A stretch of DNA of 42,741 nt from NCBI GenBank assembly GCA_014764515.1, contig JACXWD010000024.1, forward strand, positions 1 to 42,741, in the 5' to 3' direction. Within the stretch, counting starts at the first letter, position 1. Each line of letters opens with the position of its first letter. Source of the DNA: Candidatus Polarisedimenticola svalbardensis (GTDB lineage Bacteria > Acidobacteriota > Polarisedimenticolia > Polarisedimenticolales > Polarisedimenticolaceae). The position numbers and the translations under genes were made by a program. A model generated the notes under the pieces. That model was not told where the DNA came from. It saw only the letters and a list, made by a program, of their open reading frames with translations, and ran no database searches. Positions 26,578 through 33,844 of the stretch are shown here, one piece after another.

Positions 26578-27510
26578 ATGAGCGCGGTCATCGAACTGGA
26601 CAAACTGGGGGTAAGTCTGGCCGGCAGGCCTATCCTGTCCGACCTGTCGGTATCGATCTCGGGCAGGTCCATCGGCCTCCTGGGACCGAACGGTGCGGGT
26701 AAAACCACCCTGCTGCATACCCTGCTCGGCTTCCACAAGGCCTCCGCCGGCACCGCCCGGGTATTCGGCAAGGATATCGGCACCGAAGCCAAGGCTCTGC
26801 GGGAGATGACCGGCTACATGCCGGAAAACGAATCGTTCATCGCCGGCATCTCCGCCGTGAAGTTCGTCAGGCTGATGGCGGAACTGTCCGGTATCCCGCC
26901 CTGGGGCGCCCTGGAACGGGCCCATGAAGCGCTGTACTACGTCGGCCTGGGCGAGGCGCGTTACCGCAACCTGGAAACCTACTCCCTGGGGATGAAACAA
27001 CGGGTCAAGCTGGCCCAGGCGATCGTACACGCCCCAAAACTGATCATCCTGGATGAGCCGACCAACGGACTGGACCCGCCGGCCAGGCTGCGGATGATCA
27101 AGCTGATCCGGGAGATCCGCGAGTCGGGCAAGGTCCACCTGATCCTGTCCTCCCACCTCCTGCGGGACGTTGAAGAGTGTTGCGACGAGGTCCTGGTCCT
27201 GAAGCAGGGCCGGATCGCCGCCTACTGCAACCTGGAAGAGGAACACAAGTCCAACAAACGGTTCATCGAACTGGAAGCTCACGGCGGCTCGGACAAGATG
27301 GCGGAGGCGCTGGGAGACCGGGGCATCGAATGGGCATCCAGCGGCAAGGACAGGATCAAGCTGATCCTCCCCGAGACCCTGAGGATCCACGACCTGTTCC
27401 GGATCGCCGACGAGAGAGGGATCCAGATCCGGCGTCTGGACCACAAGCGCGACTCCCTTCAAGACATCTTCATGAAGGCGATGGAGGGCGAGTCCGTTGG
27501 CGGTCTATGA
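26578..27510 (+). CDS. ABC transporter ATP-binding protein (first of two)
   Basis: A 310-residue ATPase of the ABC-2 export type. Walker [11 protein letters not shown]-loop region YMPENESF, signature [15 protein letters not shown] (a common SxGMKQR variant), Walker [15 protein letters not shown]-loop LILSSHLL. The C-terminal 90 residues are the usual regulatory tail. I choose the ATG at 26578 (GGGAAGG just upstream), since an earlier ATG would overlap the FecR gene by 50 bp. The permease gene overlaps its 3' end. Substrate cannot be read from the sequence. Confidence 0.92.
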   Translation: MSAVIELDKLGVSLAGRPILSDLSVSISGRSIGLLGPNGAGKTTLLHTLLGFHKASAGTARVFGKDIGTEAKALREMTGYMPENESFIAGISAVKFVRLMAELSGIPPWGALERAHEALYYVGLGEARYRNLETYSLGMKQRVKLAQAIVHAPKLIILDEPTNGLDPPARLRMIKLIREIRESGKVHLILSSHLLRDVEECCDEVLVLKQGRIAAYCNLEEEHKSNKRFIELEAHGGSDKMAEALGDRGIEWASSGKDRIKLILPETLRIHDLFRIADERGIQIRRLDHKRDSLQDIFMKAMEGESVGGL

Positions 27511-28366
27511 GCGCAACTACAAGGGGTACCAGGGCGAGCTGACCCCCCACTGGGCCCGGTTCCTGGTGCTGCCCCGCACCACCTTCCGGCTGGTGTTCGC
27601 CTCGAAAATGTTCCTGATTTTCTTCATCGCCTCCCTGCTGGTTCCGCTGGTGATGGCGTCCTGGGTCTACCTGAGTCACAACATGGGGATCGTGGAAAAA
27701 GCGTTCAACATCCAGTTGGACGGTTTCGCCCAGGTGAACGCCGATGTCTTCCTGGCGTTCATGGGCGTCCAGATCATGCCGATGGGGTTTGTCCTGGTGC
27801 TCATAGTCGCTCCTTCGCTCGTCTCCGCCGACTTGGCCAACAATGCGCTGCCGCTCTATCTGGCAAGACCGTTCAACCGCACCGACTACATCCTGGGCAA
27901 GATGTCGGTGCTCATCATCCTGCTCTCCGCCGTGACCTGGATACCCCACGGGCTGGTGTTCCTGCTGCAGTCCTATTTCTCCGGCTGGCAATGGTTCGTG
28001 GACAATATCCGGATCGGAATCGCGATTTTCATCTTTTCGTGGGTCTGGATCCTGACCAGTTCCCTGGTCGCCCTGGCTCTCTCGGCCCTTCTGAGAACGA
28101 AGAGGGTGATCCGGCTCAGCCTGTTCGCCGTGTACATCATCTTCTCCGGGTTCGGCATGTTCCTTTACGGAGCGCTGAAGCTGCCTTACGGCCTGAACCT
28201 GAGCCTGGTTATCACCCAGCAGCGTGTGGCGGAAGGCCTGTTCGGCACCCAGGCTGAAATACCGGATATGTCGGCCTTTTCAGCATGGGTCAGCCTCATT
28301 GTGTTCTGCGCCATTTCGGTCTACATCCTGTTCAGGAAAATCCGGGCCTACGAAGAGGTCAAGTGA
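27497..28366 (+). CDS. ABC-2 type transporter permease (first of two)
   Basis: A 289-residue membrane protein with about six helices, in the ABC-2 permease style: a cytoplasmic N-terminus ([30 protein letters not shown]), helix 1 [22 protein letters not shown], a periplasmic loop, then [39 protein letters not shown], where the ARPxxRxxYxxGK coupling-helix pattern is typical of ABC-2 and gliding-export permeases. Starts with TTG, GGAGGG 8 nt upstream, overlapping the ATPase gene by 14 bp. Works with the ATPase at 26578. Confidence 0.88.
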   Translation: MAVYERNYKGYQGELTPHWARFLVLPRTTFRLVFASKMFLIFFIASLLVPLVMASWVYLSHNMGIVEKAFNIQLDGFAQVNADVFLAFMGVQIMPMGFVLVLIVAPSLVSADLANNALPLYLARPFNRTDYILGKMSVLIILLSAVTWIPHGLVFLLQSYFSGWQWFVDNIRIGIAIFIFSWVWILTSSLVALALSALLRTKRVIRLSLFAVYIIFSGFGMFLYGALKLPYGLNLSLVITQQRVAEGLFGTQAEIPDMSAFSAWVSLIVFCAISVYILFRKIRAYEEVK

Positions 28367-29325
28367 GTACGATGGACGGACTCGGGAACAACCTGGTCGT
28401 CTTCCGGAACGTCTCCAAGTTCTACGGCGACGTCCTGGGGGTGAACCGGGTCGATCTTTCCATTCCTGCCGGCATCACCAGCCTGGTCGGCCCCAACGGC
28501 TCCGGCAAAACCACACTGATGAACCTGATGACCGGACTGATCCGGCCGACCCAGGGCGAGATCGAGATGCTGGGCTACCGGCCGGACCGGCCGGAGAACT
28601 GCTTCCATCACATCGGGTATTGCACCCAGTTCGACAGCTTCCCCGCCGGAGTGACCGGCCGGAAATTCATCCTCGGCTACCTCCGCGTTTTCGGATACGA
28701 ACCGGCAGAAGCCAATCGTCTTACAGAAGAGGCCCTTGTAAAAGTCAACATGGCCGACGCGGCCGACCGCAGGATCGCCGCCTACTCCAAAGGGATGCGC
28801 CAGCGCATCAAGCTGGCCCAGGCGATAGCCCACCGCCCGGATATCCTGATCCTGGATGAGCCGTTGAACGGCCTGGACCCGATGGCCCGGGCCGAAATCA
28901 TCGACCTGTTCCGGCTACTGGCGGACGAGGGCCAGCACATCATCATTTCCAGCCACATCCTTCATGAAGTCGATATGATCTCCCACCGGGTGCTGATCCT
29001 CAATCAGGGCTACGTCATGGCCGACGGGGACATCCGCTCGGTCCGGACCGAGATGAAAACCCACCCGCGGCAGATTCTGATCCGGTGCGACAAGGCAACC
29101 TTGCTCGCTTCCTCCGCCCTGCAATTCAACCATGTGGTGGAAATCAAGATGCACGAGGACCGCCAGGGGGTTCTTATCAGCACCCAGGACGCCGAAGCGT
29201 TTTACGGGATACTGAACCGGATCATCCTGGAGCATGACATCAACGTGGAAAGCGTAACCGCCGCCGATGAAGATGTATTCGCCGTGTACCGCTATCTGGT
29301 GACCGAGGAAGGAGACAACCAGTGA
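28363..29325 (+). CDS. ABC transporter ATP-binding protein (second of two)
   Basis: A 320-residue ABC-2-type ATPase: VFRNVSKFYGDVLGVNRVDLSI, Walker A GPNGSGKTT, signature YSKGMRQRIKLAQAI, Walker B ILILDEPLNGLDP, H-loop IIISSHILHEVD. Its C-terminal domain is also regulatory (MKTHPRQILIRCDKATLLASS). I use the GTG at 28363, which overlaps the permease stop as GTGA with GAAGAGG about 4-5 nt upstream; an ATG at 28372 is possible. The two ATPases are clearly related, so the operon may encode one four-gene transporter or two parallel ones. Confidence 0.92.
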   Translation: MSTMDGLGNNLVVFRNVSKFYGDVLGVNRVDLSIPAGITSLVGPNGSGKTTLMNLMTGLIRPTQGEIEMLGYRPDRPENCFHHIGYCTQFDSFPAGVTGRKFILGYLRVFGYEPAEANRLTEEALVKVNMADAADRRIAAYSKGMRQRIKLAQAIAHRPDILILDEPLNGLDPMARAEIIDLFRLLADEGQHIIISSHILHEVDMISHRVLILNQGYVMADGDIRSVRTEMKTHPRQILIRCDKATLLASSALQFNHVVEIKMHEDRQGVLISTQDAEAFYGILNRIILEHDINVESVTAADEDVFAVYRYLVTEEGDNQ

Positions 29326-30164
29326 CCGGCCTCCCCGAACAGGGATCGATGGCGTTGTGGTTGCGTCAGATCCGGGCCGTCATCAGCCTGGAGTGGCAGC
29401 GGTACCTCTTCGGCCGCCGGGCGATCCCTCTGTACCTTTTGGCGCTGATGCCGGTGGCCGGCTTCGTGGCGAACCTTACCGTCCGGACTTTCGGAGTCGA
29501 ACCGCTTGAGACCTCCGAGGCGATGACCGTCTTTTCCTGGTCCTTCAATCTGTTGACCTTGCGGTTCGTCGTGTTCTTTGGTTGTGTCACCATTTTCACC
29601 AACCTTTTCCGGGCGGAGATCGCCAGCAAAAGCCTGCATTACTACTTCCTGGTCCCGATCCGGCGGGAGGTGCTCACCATCGGGAAGTACCTGGCCGGCC
29701 TGATCAGCGCCATGATCCTGTTTTCACTCTCTACGATCATGTCCTACATGCTGCTGTTCGCCTCTACCGGCAGCGAGGCGATGTCCCGGTGGTTCAGCCA
29801 GGGGAACGGGATTTCCCACATGCTGGCCTACGTCGGCATCACGATCCTGGGGTGTCTCGGTTATGGCGCCGTGTTCCTCGGCATCGGAGTGTTCTTCAAG
29901 AATCCGGTAATCCCCGCGGTGCTGTTTTACGGGCTCGAGATGGCCAACTTCATGCTGCCGGTCCTGCTGAAGAAGTTCAGCGTGGTTCATTACCTCAATT
30001 CGCTGATGCCGGTTCCCATCACAGAGGGTGCGTTTTTCGCCGTCATCGCCGAGCCGACACCGGCCTGGATCGCGATAATCGGCATCCTGGTGTTCACGGC
30101 CCTGGTACTGACCGCCACCGCCCTGGTCGTGAGACGGATGGAAATCAAGTACACCACCGAGTAG
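29322..30164 (+). CDS. ABC-2 type transporter permease (second of two)
   Basis: A 280-residue membrane protein with about six helices (PLYLLALMPVAGFVANLTV, FVVFFGCVTIFTNLF, YLAGLISAMILFSLSTIMSYMLL, MLAYVGITILGCLGYGAVFLGIGVFF, AVLFYGLEMANFMLPVLL, WIAIIGILVFTALVLTATALVV). LFRAEIASKSLHYYFLVPIRREVLTIGKYLAG is the ABC-2 coupling pattern. It pairs with the ATPase at 28363 through a GTGA overlap. Last gene of the ECF/FecR operon; no hairpin terminator is seen after it. Confidence 0.88.
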   Translation: MTGLPEQGSMALWLRQIRAVISLEWQRYLFGRRAIPLYLLALMPVAGFVANLTVRTFGVEPLETSEAMTVFSWSFNLLTLRFVVFFGCVTIFTNLFRAEIASKSLHYYFLVPIRREVLTIGKYLAGLISAMILFSLSTIMSYMLLFASTGSEAMSRWFSQGNGISHMLAYVGITILGCLGYGAVFLGIGVFFKNPVIPAVLFYGLEMANFMLPVLLKKFSVVHYLNSLMPVPITEGAFFAVIAEPTPAWIAIIGILVFTALVLTATALVVRRMEIKYTTE

Positions 30165-30173
30165 ACCGCAGGC

Positions 30174-30851
30174 TCACTCCCCGCACGGGTCCATGGCGCC
30201 GGTGAACCGCTCTACCGCCGAAAGGTCGGCCGGCCCTCCCAACAGCGCGGTAACCCATGGCATCGGCGAGATCGCCGTTCGTACAGGCGCCGTCTTGAAC
30301 CACATCCCGGCGCGCTGCCGTCCGCCTTCCACGCACTGGAACGACAGTTCGGCGAAAACCCCGTCCAGACGCCTGTGCCCGTGGATCAGGCTTCCCCGGG
30401 CCGACCGGTAGCCGATCTCGACGCCGGAATGGTGGATGGTGCCGTCCTGAAGGCGGTCACCAGGCTCAAGGCCCAGTTCGCCGGGCCACATGTTCAGGAG
30501 GTCCACCAGGGTTATCTCCTTACCCCGGGATTCCATGTAGAGGAACAGCCCGGAGTCGAACCTGTCGATCCTGCCGTTCTCCCCTGGAGGCGCATCCGAC
30601 AGCACCACCCCGCGAAGTATGCCAGGCATCTTCATGGCCGCCATGGCGTGGTAACCGCCGGGCAGGCGATCCCCTCCCAGGATCTCCAGTGCCTGCTCCA
30701 GCCGGGCTGCCGGGTTTTCGGCATCGGTCTGATGGTCCCGATAGGACCGCCAGGCGAACACCGCTACCGCCACAATCGAGCCCAGGATCGCCAGCACCAG
30801 AAGCAGGCAGCCGGCCTGGATCAGCCTGCGCCGGAAACCGCCCTCACCCAT
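30174..30851 (-). CDS. membrane-anchored protein of unknown function
   Basis: A 225-residue protein I do not recognise. One N-terminal membrane helix (LIQAGCLLLVLAILGSIVAVAVFAW) anchors a domain facing the periplasm. That domain has ENPAARLEQALEILGGDRLPGGYHAMAAMKMPGILRGVVLSD, RFDSGLFLYMESRGKEITLVDLL and HSGVEIGYRSARGSLIHGHRRLDGVFAELSFQC, suggesting a beta-rich fold. The ATG at 30851 overlaps the DUF4126 gene by 8 bp, so the two are probably coupled. Convergent with the ABC operon. Confidence 0.7.
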   Translation of the reverse strand: MGEGGFRRRLIQAGCLLLVLAILGSIVAVAVFAWRSYRDHQTDAENPAARLEQALEILGGDRLPGGYHAMAAMKMPGILRGVVLSDAPPGENGRIDRFDSGLFLYMESRGKEITLVDLLNMWPGELGLEPGDRLQDGTIHHSGVEIGYRSARGSLIHGHRRLDGVFAELSFQCVEGGRQRAGMWFKTAPVRTAISPMPWVTALLGGPADLSAVERFTGAMDPCGE

Positions 30852-31434
30852 CTTTGCGGCTGCCCGGCAGTCCCAGCCTGCCCTTGCGGACCTGGACGTA
30901 AACGAACACCAGGGTAAAGACCAGCACAAGGACCACTACCGGCGGCACGATGAGCGAAAGGACCGAGCCGGCCAGGGAGGCGGTGTCTTCGGCAACCGAA
31001 AGGATCGGATTGGCGACACCGGCTGTGGAAACGGTGGAAACGAGCCGGGTCTTGGCTTTCACCACGTGGACCGTGCCTGCTGTGCCGCTGCCCAGGATCA
31101 GCGCCAGAACGGTTGTCTGGAGCGGCGAGAGATCGGTAACTACCGAGGCCACCAGGATGGTGCCGGCCACCGGTTTCACGAACACCTGGATCATGTCCAG
31201 GAAATTGTCCACTGCAGGAAACTTGTCCGAAAGCACTTCGACCAGGACCGCCACGGCGAGAACGCACAACGCAGGCCAGTCCGAAAGCCACGAGAAACTG
31301 TCCGACAATGGCACCCAGCCGACCCGCCCGGCCACCCCGACTACCAGGAGAGGCAGAAACGCCCGCAGGCCTGCCGATGCGGCCAGACCGATCCCCATGA
31401 GGATCTGAAACAGGAGTTGGGGAACCAGGTCCAT
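30844..31434 (-). CDS. DUF4126-like integral membrane protein
   Basis: A 196-residue membrane protein with about five helices. The opening MGIGLAASAGLRAFLPLLVVGVAGRVGWVPL and the conserved KFPAVDNFLDMIQVFVKPVAGTILVASVVTD match DUF4126, as do GSGTAGTVHVVKAKTRLVSTVSTAGVANPILSVAEDT. The short-residue helices with Gly-Thr and the charged pairs in the membrane are typical. Role unknown; likely envelope. It is 9 bp downstream of a small gene at 31444 and upstream of a membrane-anchored protein gene. Confidence 0.82.
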   Translation of the reverse strand: MDLVPQLLFQILMGIGLAASAGLRAFLPLLVVGVAGRVGWVPLSDSFSWLSDWPALCVLAVAVLVEVLSDKFPAVDNFLDMIQVFVKPVAGTILVASVVTDLSPLQTTVLALILGSGTAGTVHVVKAKTRLVSTVSTAGVANPILSVAEDTASLAGSVLSLIVPPVVVLVLVFTLVFVYVQVRKGRLGLPGSRKDG

Positions 31435-31443
31435 ATGACAATC

Positions 31444-31668
31444 TTAACGCAGATGGCCCAACCTGGAGACGACCGTCTCAACCTGCTTTCGAAAGGTGCG
31501 GGTGTCGCACTTTTCCAGCGCCTCCCTGGCATCCCCCAGCCGGTCCCCGAGTTCCACATGTCCCAGGTCCCGGCAACCCTGCTCCGCTTCCTGGAGCTTG
31601 GTCTGCAGGCTGTCCATTTCCCCCACCGAAAGTGAGTTCAGGAGTGCTATCAGGTTCGATTCATCCAT
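31444..31668 (-). CDS. small helical hypothetical protein
   Basis: A 74-residue, mostly helical, soluble protein (ESNLIALLNSLSVGEMDSLQTKLQEAEQGCRDL, then LGDAREALEKCDTRTFRKQVETVVSRLGHL), rich in Leu, Glu and Gln, likely a coiled coil. There is no good ribosome site. It lies in line between the CBS gene and the DUF4126 gene on the same strand, with short spacing. I cannot assign it. Confidence 0.55.
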   Translation of the reverse strand: MDESNLIALLNSLSVGEMDSLQTKLQEAEQGCRDLGHVELGDRLGDAREALEKCDTRTFRKQVETVVSRLGHLR

Positions 31669-31694
31669 GAAGGTCAGGATAGCAGAGAGCAGGA

Positions 31695-32117
31695 TCAGAC
31701 AGCCTCGGCCTGAGGGGAGCCGTGGCACATGGCCCGGCAGATATCGATGGAAGAGACCATGCCGGACAGCCTTCCACGTTTGACCACCGGAAGCCGGTGG
31801 ATGTGCAGCTTGCACATCATTTCCGCCATGTCGTGGACCGGAGTGTCCTCGTTGGCACAGATCGGCGGGGATGTCATGACGTCCTTCACCCGGGTGATCT
31901 CGGTCCTCTCTCCTACCCGCTCGTTCAGACCCGATCGGGTCCGGCTGCCGAAAAAGACATCGACCTGGCTTATGACGCCAACAAGGAAACCTTCCCGGTC
32001 AACGACAGGCGCCCCTGAAATGTGCTCCTGCATCAACAGGTCCAGCACATCCTCCAGTGCCGTATCATCCTGCACCGTAATCACTTCCACCTGCATCAGG
32101 TCTCTGGCGATCATCAT
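31695..32117 (-). CDS. CBS-domain pair protein
   Basis: A 140-residue protein made of two CBS motifs, which bind adenine nucleotides: first about 3-60 (VITVQDDTALEDVLDLLMQEHISGAPVVDREGFLVGVISQVDVF), second about 80-135 (VKDVMTSPPICANEDTPVHDMAEMMCKLHIHRLPVVKRGRLSGMVSSIDI). Stand-alone CBS pairs usually act as energy sensors regulating a partner. The ATG at 32117 has GAGGG about 6 nt upstream; a frame further upstream lacks support. It is divergent from the M1-like gene across an AT-rich region. Confidence 0.88.
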   Translation of the reverse strand: MMIARDLMQVEVITVQDDTALEDVLDLLMQEHISGAPVVDREGFLVGVISQVDVFFGSRTRSGLNERVGERTEITRVKDVMTSPPICANEDTPVHDMAEMMCKLHIHRLPVVKRGRLSGMVSSIDICRAMCHGSPQAEAV

Positions 32118-32138
32118 GAATACCCTCGGCGCGCTTGC

Positions 32139-32152
32139 TTGTTGAACAACAA
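32139..32152. promoter_or_regulatory. candidate operator palindrome in the CBS/M1-like divergent gap
   Basis: TTGTTGAACAACAA: 6-bp perfect arms around a 2-bp centre, in the most AT-rich stretch of the window (32138-32210). A regulator site is plausible; no binding protein is known. Confidence 0.3.
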
Positions 32153-32185
32153 ACAATTTATCTATTCATTTAATACCACCAAGGT

Positions 32186-32202
32186 ATAGTTATGACAACT
32201 AT
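32186..32202. promoter_or_regulatory. second inverted repeat in the CBS/M1-like divergent gap
   Basis: ATAGTT (32186-32191) and AACTAT (32197-32202) are exact reverse complements with 5 bp between them. A TATAGT -10-like hexamer (32185-32190) overlaps the left arm, so binding here could block a rightward promoter. Confidence 0.3.
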
Positions 32203-32229
32203 TATTTGTATTCGAGTTCGAATTTCCGC

Positions 32230-33804
32230 ATGATCCATATCTTCTTTGACGCAGGGACCGGGTTCCGATACCTTCATGAGGTGCGTGAACCGATAGCACG
32301 GTCACGGAGACGGAGCTGGCCCGCCGTTGCAGCGCTGGTGCTCTCTCTGGTCCCTCTTTCGAACATCAACGCGTCCGGTGACGCCGGATTAACGGTCGTC
32401 GGGATGGATGTCCGGGTCGAGTTGCGTCCGGAACAGGGCCTGATGACGGAAACAGCCCGGATCACCCTGGAAGGATCTTCCGGGCCGGTGGTTCGGTTCC
32501 GGCTCAACCAGGCTCTCCTGGTGGAAAGGTCCCGGGCCGGAGAAGGGGTCGCCGGCCACAGCCAGACCGGTGACGAGCTCACCGTCACCATGACCCCTCC
32601 CATGGAAAACGAGCGGCGAACGTTGACCTTGGTGATGACCGGTCGACCCCGCTACCTGGGCGCCGATCGGATCACGGAAAACGGGGCCGTGCTCGGCGGG
32701 GCGGACCACTGGATTCCGACCTTGCCGTTGACGGCAGCCATGGTCAACCTCGAGGTGGTGGCTCCTCCCGGCTGGGCCGTACTGGGCTCGGGAGAACCTG
32801 CCGCCGGGCGGACCGGGGACGTCCACCGGTTCCAGACGATGCGGCCGGTCCGATCCGTCGGTCTGGCGGCAGGGCCTGGTCTCAGGACGACAGTGGCGAC
32901 CCTGGCCCGGACACCGTTGCGGGTAATCGGCGACCAGAGTCGCGACGCCTCCGGACTGGCGTCGATTTTCGCCGATCCGATGACCTGGCTCTCCGGAACC
33001 GTAGCCCCTTACCCGTTTGAAAGCTTGAACCTGGCGTTCGTGCCCGGTATCAGGCGTCCGGCGTATGCAGGTGGATTCATCGCCATCCCGGCGGACCAGG
33101 CAACCACAACCCTTGCCGACGGCGCCGACCTCATCGCCTCGTTATGGTTCGGACAGCATCTGGCCGGCGACGGCCCCTGGATGGAAAGCCTGGCGGCCTG
33201 GCAGGCCATGGCCTATGCCCGGGATCGGGGACAGGGCGTGCCTTCCCGGCTCGCTGCACAGCGGGATCGCTACCTGTCCATGTCCGGCAACAGGGATGTT
33301 GCGATCAGCAGAGCCGATGGTGATACTACCGGGGCGGTGATCCGCGGGAAAGGGTCCTCCGCCTGGGACATGATCCGGATGACCTGCGGCAACAGGCATT
33401 TCCAGGCCCGGATGGCCGCCATGACGGCAGAACCGTTCGGCCCCCCGCTGGAGCTTGCGGCGGTGCGGGCACGGTTCGCAGCCGGCACTACCGAACCGGT
33501 GGAAATGGTATTCATCGACTGGTTCGACCGGATCGGCCTGCCCCGATTCACAACCGCACTGAAAACGCTCCCCACATCTCGCGATGAATGGCGGGCCGAC
33601 CTCTCCATCAAGCAGTTGGGGAGGGCGTACACGCTGAGCCTGGATGTGGTTTTCCATGGAGCAGGGCAGGAACGCAGGGAAACGATCCGGATCGACCAGC
33701 ACACAACCCAATTGCTCTTCGTCCTGCCGTTCCAGGCGCTCCGGGTCGAACTGGACCCTCTGGGCAGGATCTTCAAACAACCGACCTTTACAAGGAAGCA
33801 ATAA
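32230..33804 (+). CDS. M1-aminopeptidase-like protein without a zinc site
   Basis: A secreted or anchored protein of about 524 residues. After a signal segment (RRRSWPAVAALVLSLVPLSNINA) it follows the M1 fold: an N-terminal beta domain, APYPFESLNLAFVPGIRRPAYAGGF in the GAMEN region, and where M1 enzymes have HExxH-WFG...W-NEG it reads DLIASLWFGQHLA...WMESLAAW (from residue 300). Both His are Asp and Ser, the Glu of HExxH is Leu, and the third ligand Glu is Ala, so it cannot bind zinc in the usual way. Later M1 landmarks are kept (KGSSAWDMIRMTCGNRHF, FIDWFDRIGLPRF, then a beta tail to RVELDPLGRIFK). The start is unsure: no ribosome site; the GTG at 32281 gives a shorter signal peptide. Confidence 0.72.
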   Translation: MIHIFFDAGTGFRYLHEVREPIARSRRRSWPAVAALVLSLVPLSNINASGDAGLTVVGMDVRVELRPEQGLMTETARITLEGSSGPVVRFRLNQALLVERSRAGEGVAGHSQTGDELTVTMTPPMENERRTLTLVMTGRPRYLGADRITENGAVLGGADHWIPTLPLTAAMVNLEVVAPPGWAVLGSGEPAAGRTGDVHRFQTMRPVRSVGLAAGPGLRTTVATLARTPLRVIGDQSRDASGLASIFADPMTWLSGTVAPYPFESLNLAFVPGIRRPAYAGGFIAIPADQATTTLADGADLIASLWFGQHLAGDGPWMESLAAWQAMAYARDRGQGVPSRLAAQRDRYLSMSGNRDVAISRADGDTTGAVIRGKGSSAWDMIRMTCGNRHFQARMAAMTAEPFGPPLELAAVRARFAAGTTEPVEMVFIDWFDRIGLPRFTTALKTLPTSRDEWRADLSIKQLGRAYTLSLDVVFHGAGQERRETIRIDQHTTQLLFVLPFQALRVELDPLGRIFKQPTFTRKQ

Positions 33805-33825
33805 CCGACACGACGCAAACCTTGC

Positions 33826-33831
33826 TATAGT
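33826..33831 (+). promoter_or_regulatory. candidate -10 box of the nucleotidyltransferase gene
   Basis: TATAGT, with a CCGACA -35-like hexamer at 33805-33810 (15-bp spacer, short). The ATG follows 13 nt later with no ribosome site, so the mRNA leader would be only about 6 nt. Confidence 0.3.
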
Positions 33832-33844
33832 GTTGGCCTACAAC

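Noticed and set aside
33644-33844. Extension of the nucleotidyltransferase frame upstream of ATG 33845.
   Set aside because: It would overlap the M1-like gene by 160 bp and adds no family-like sequence.
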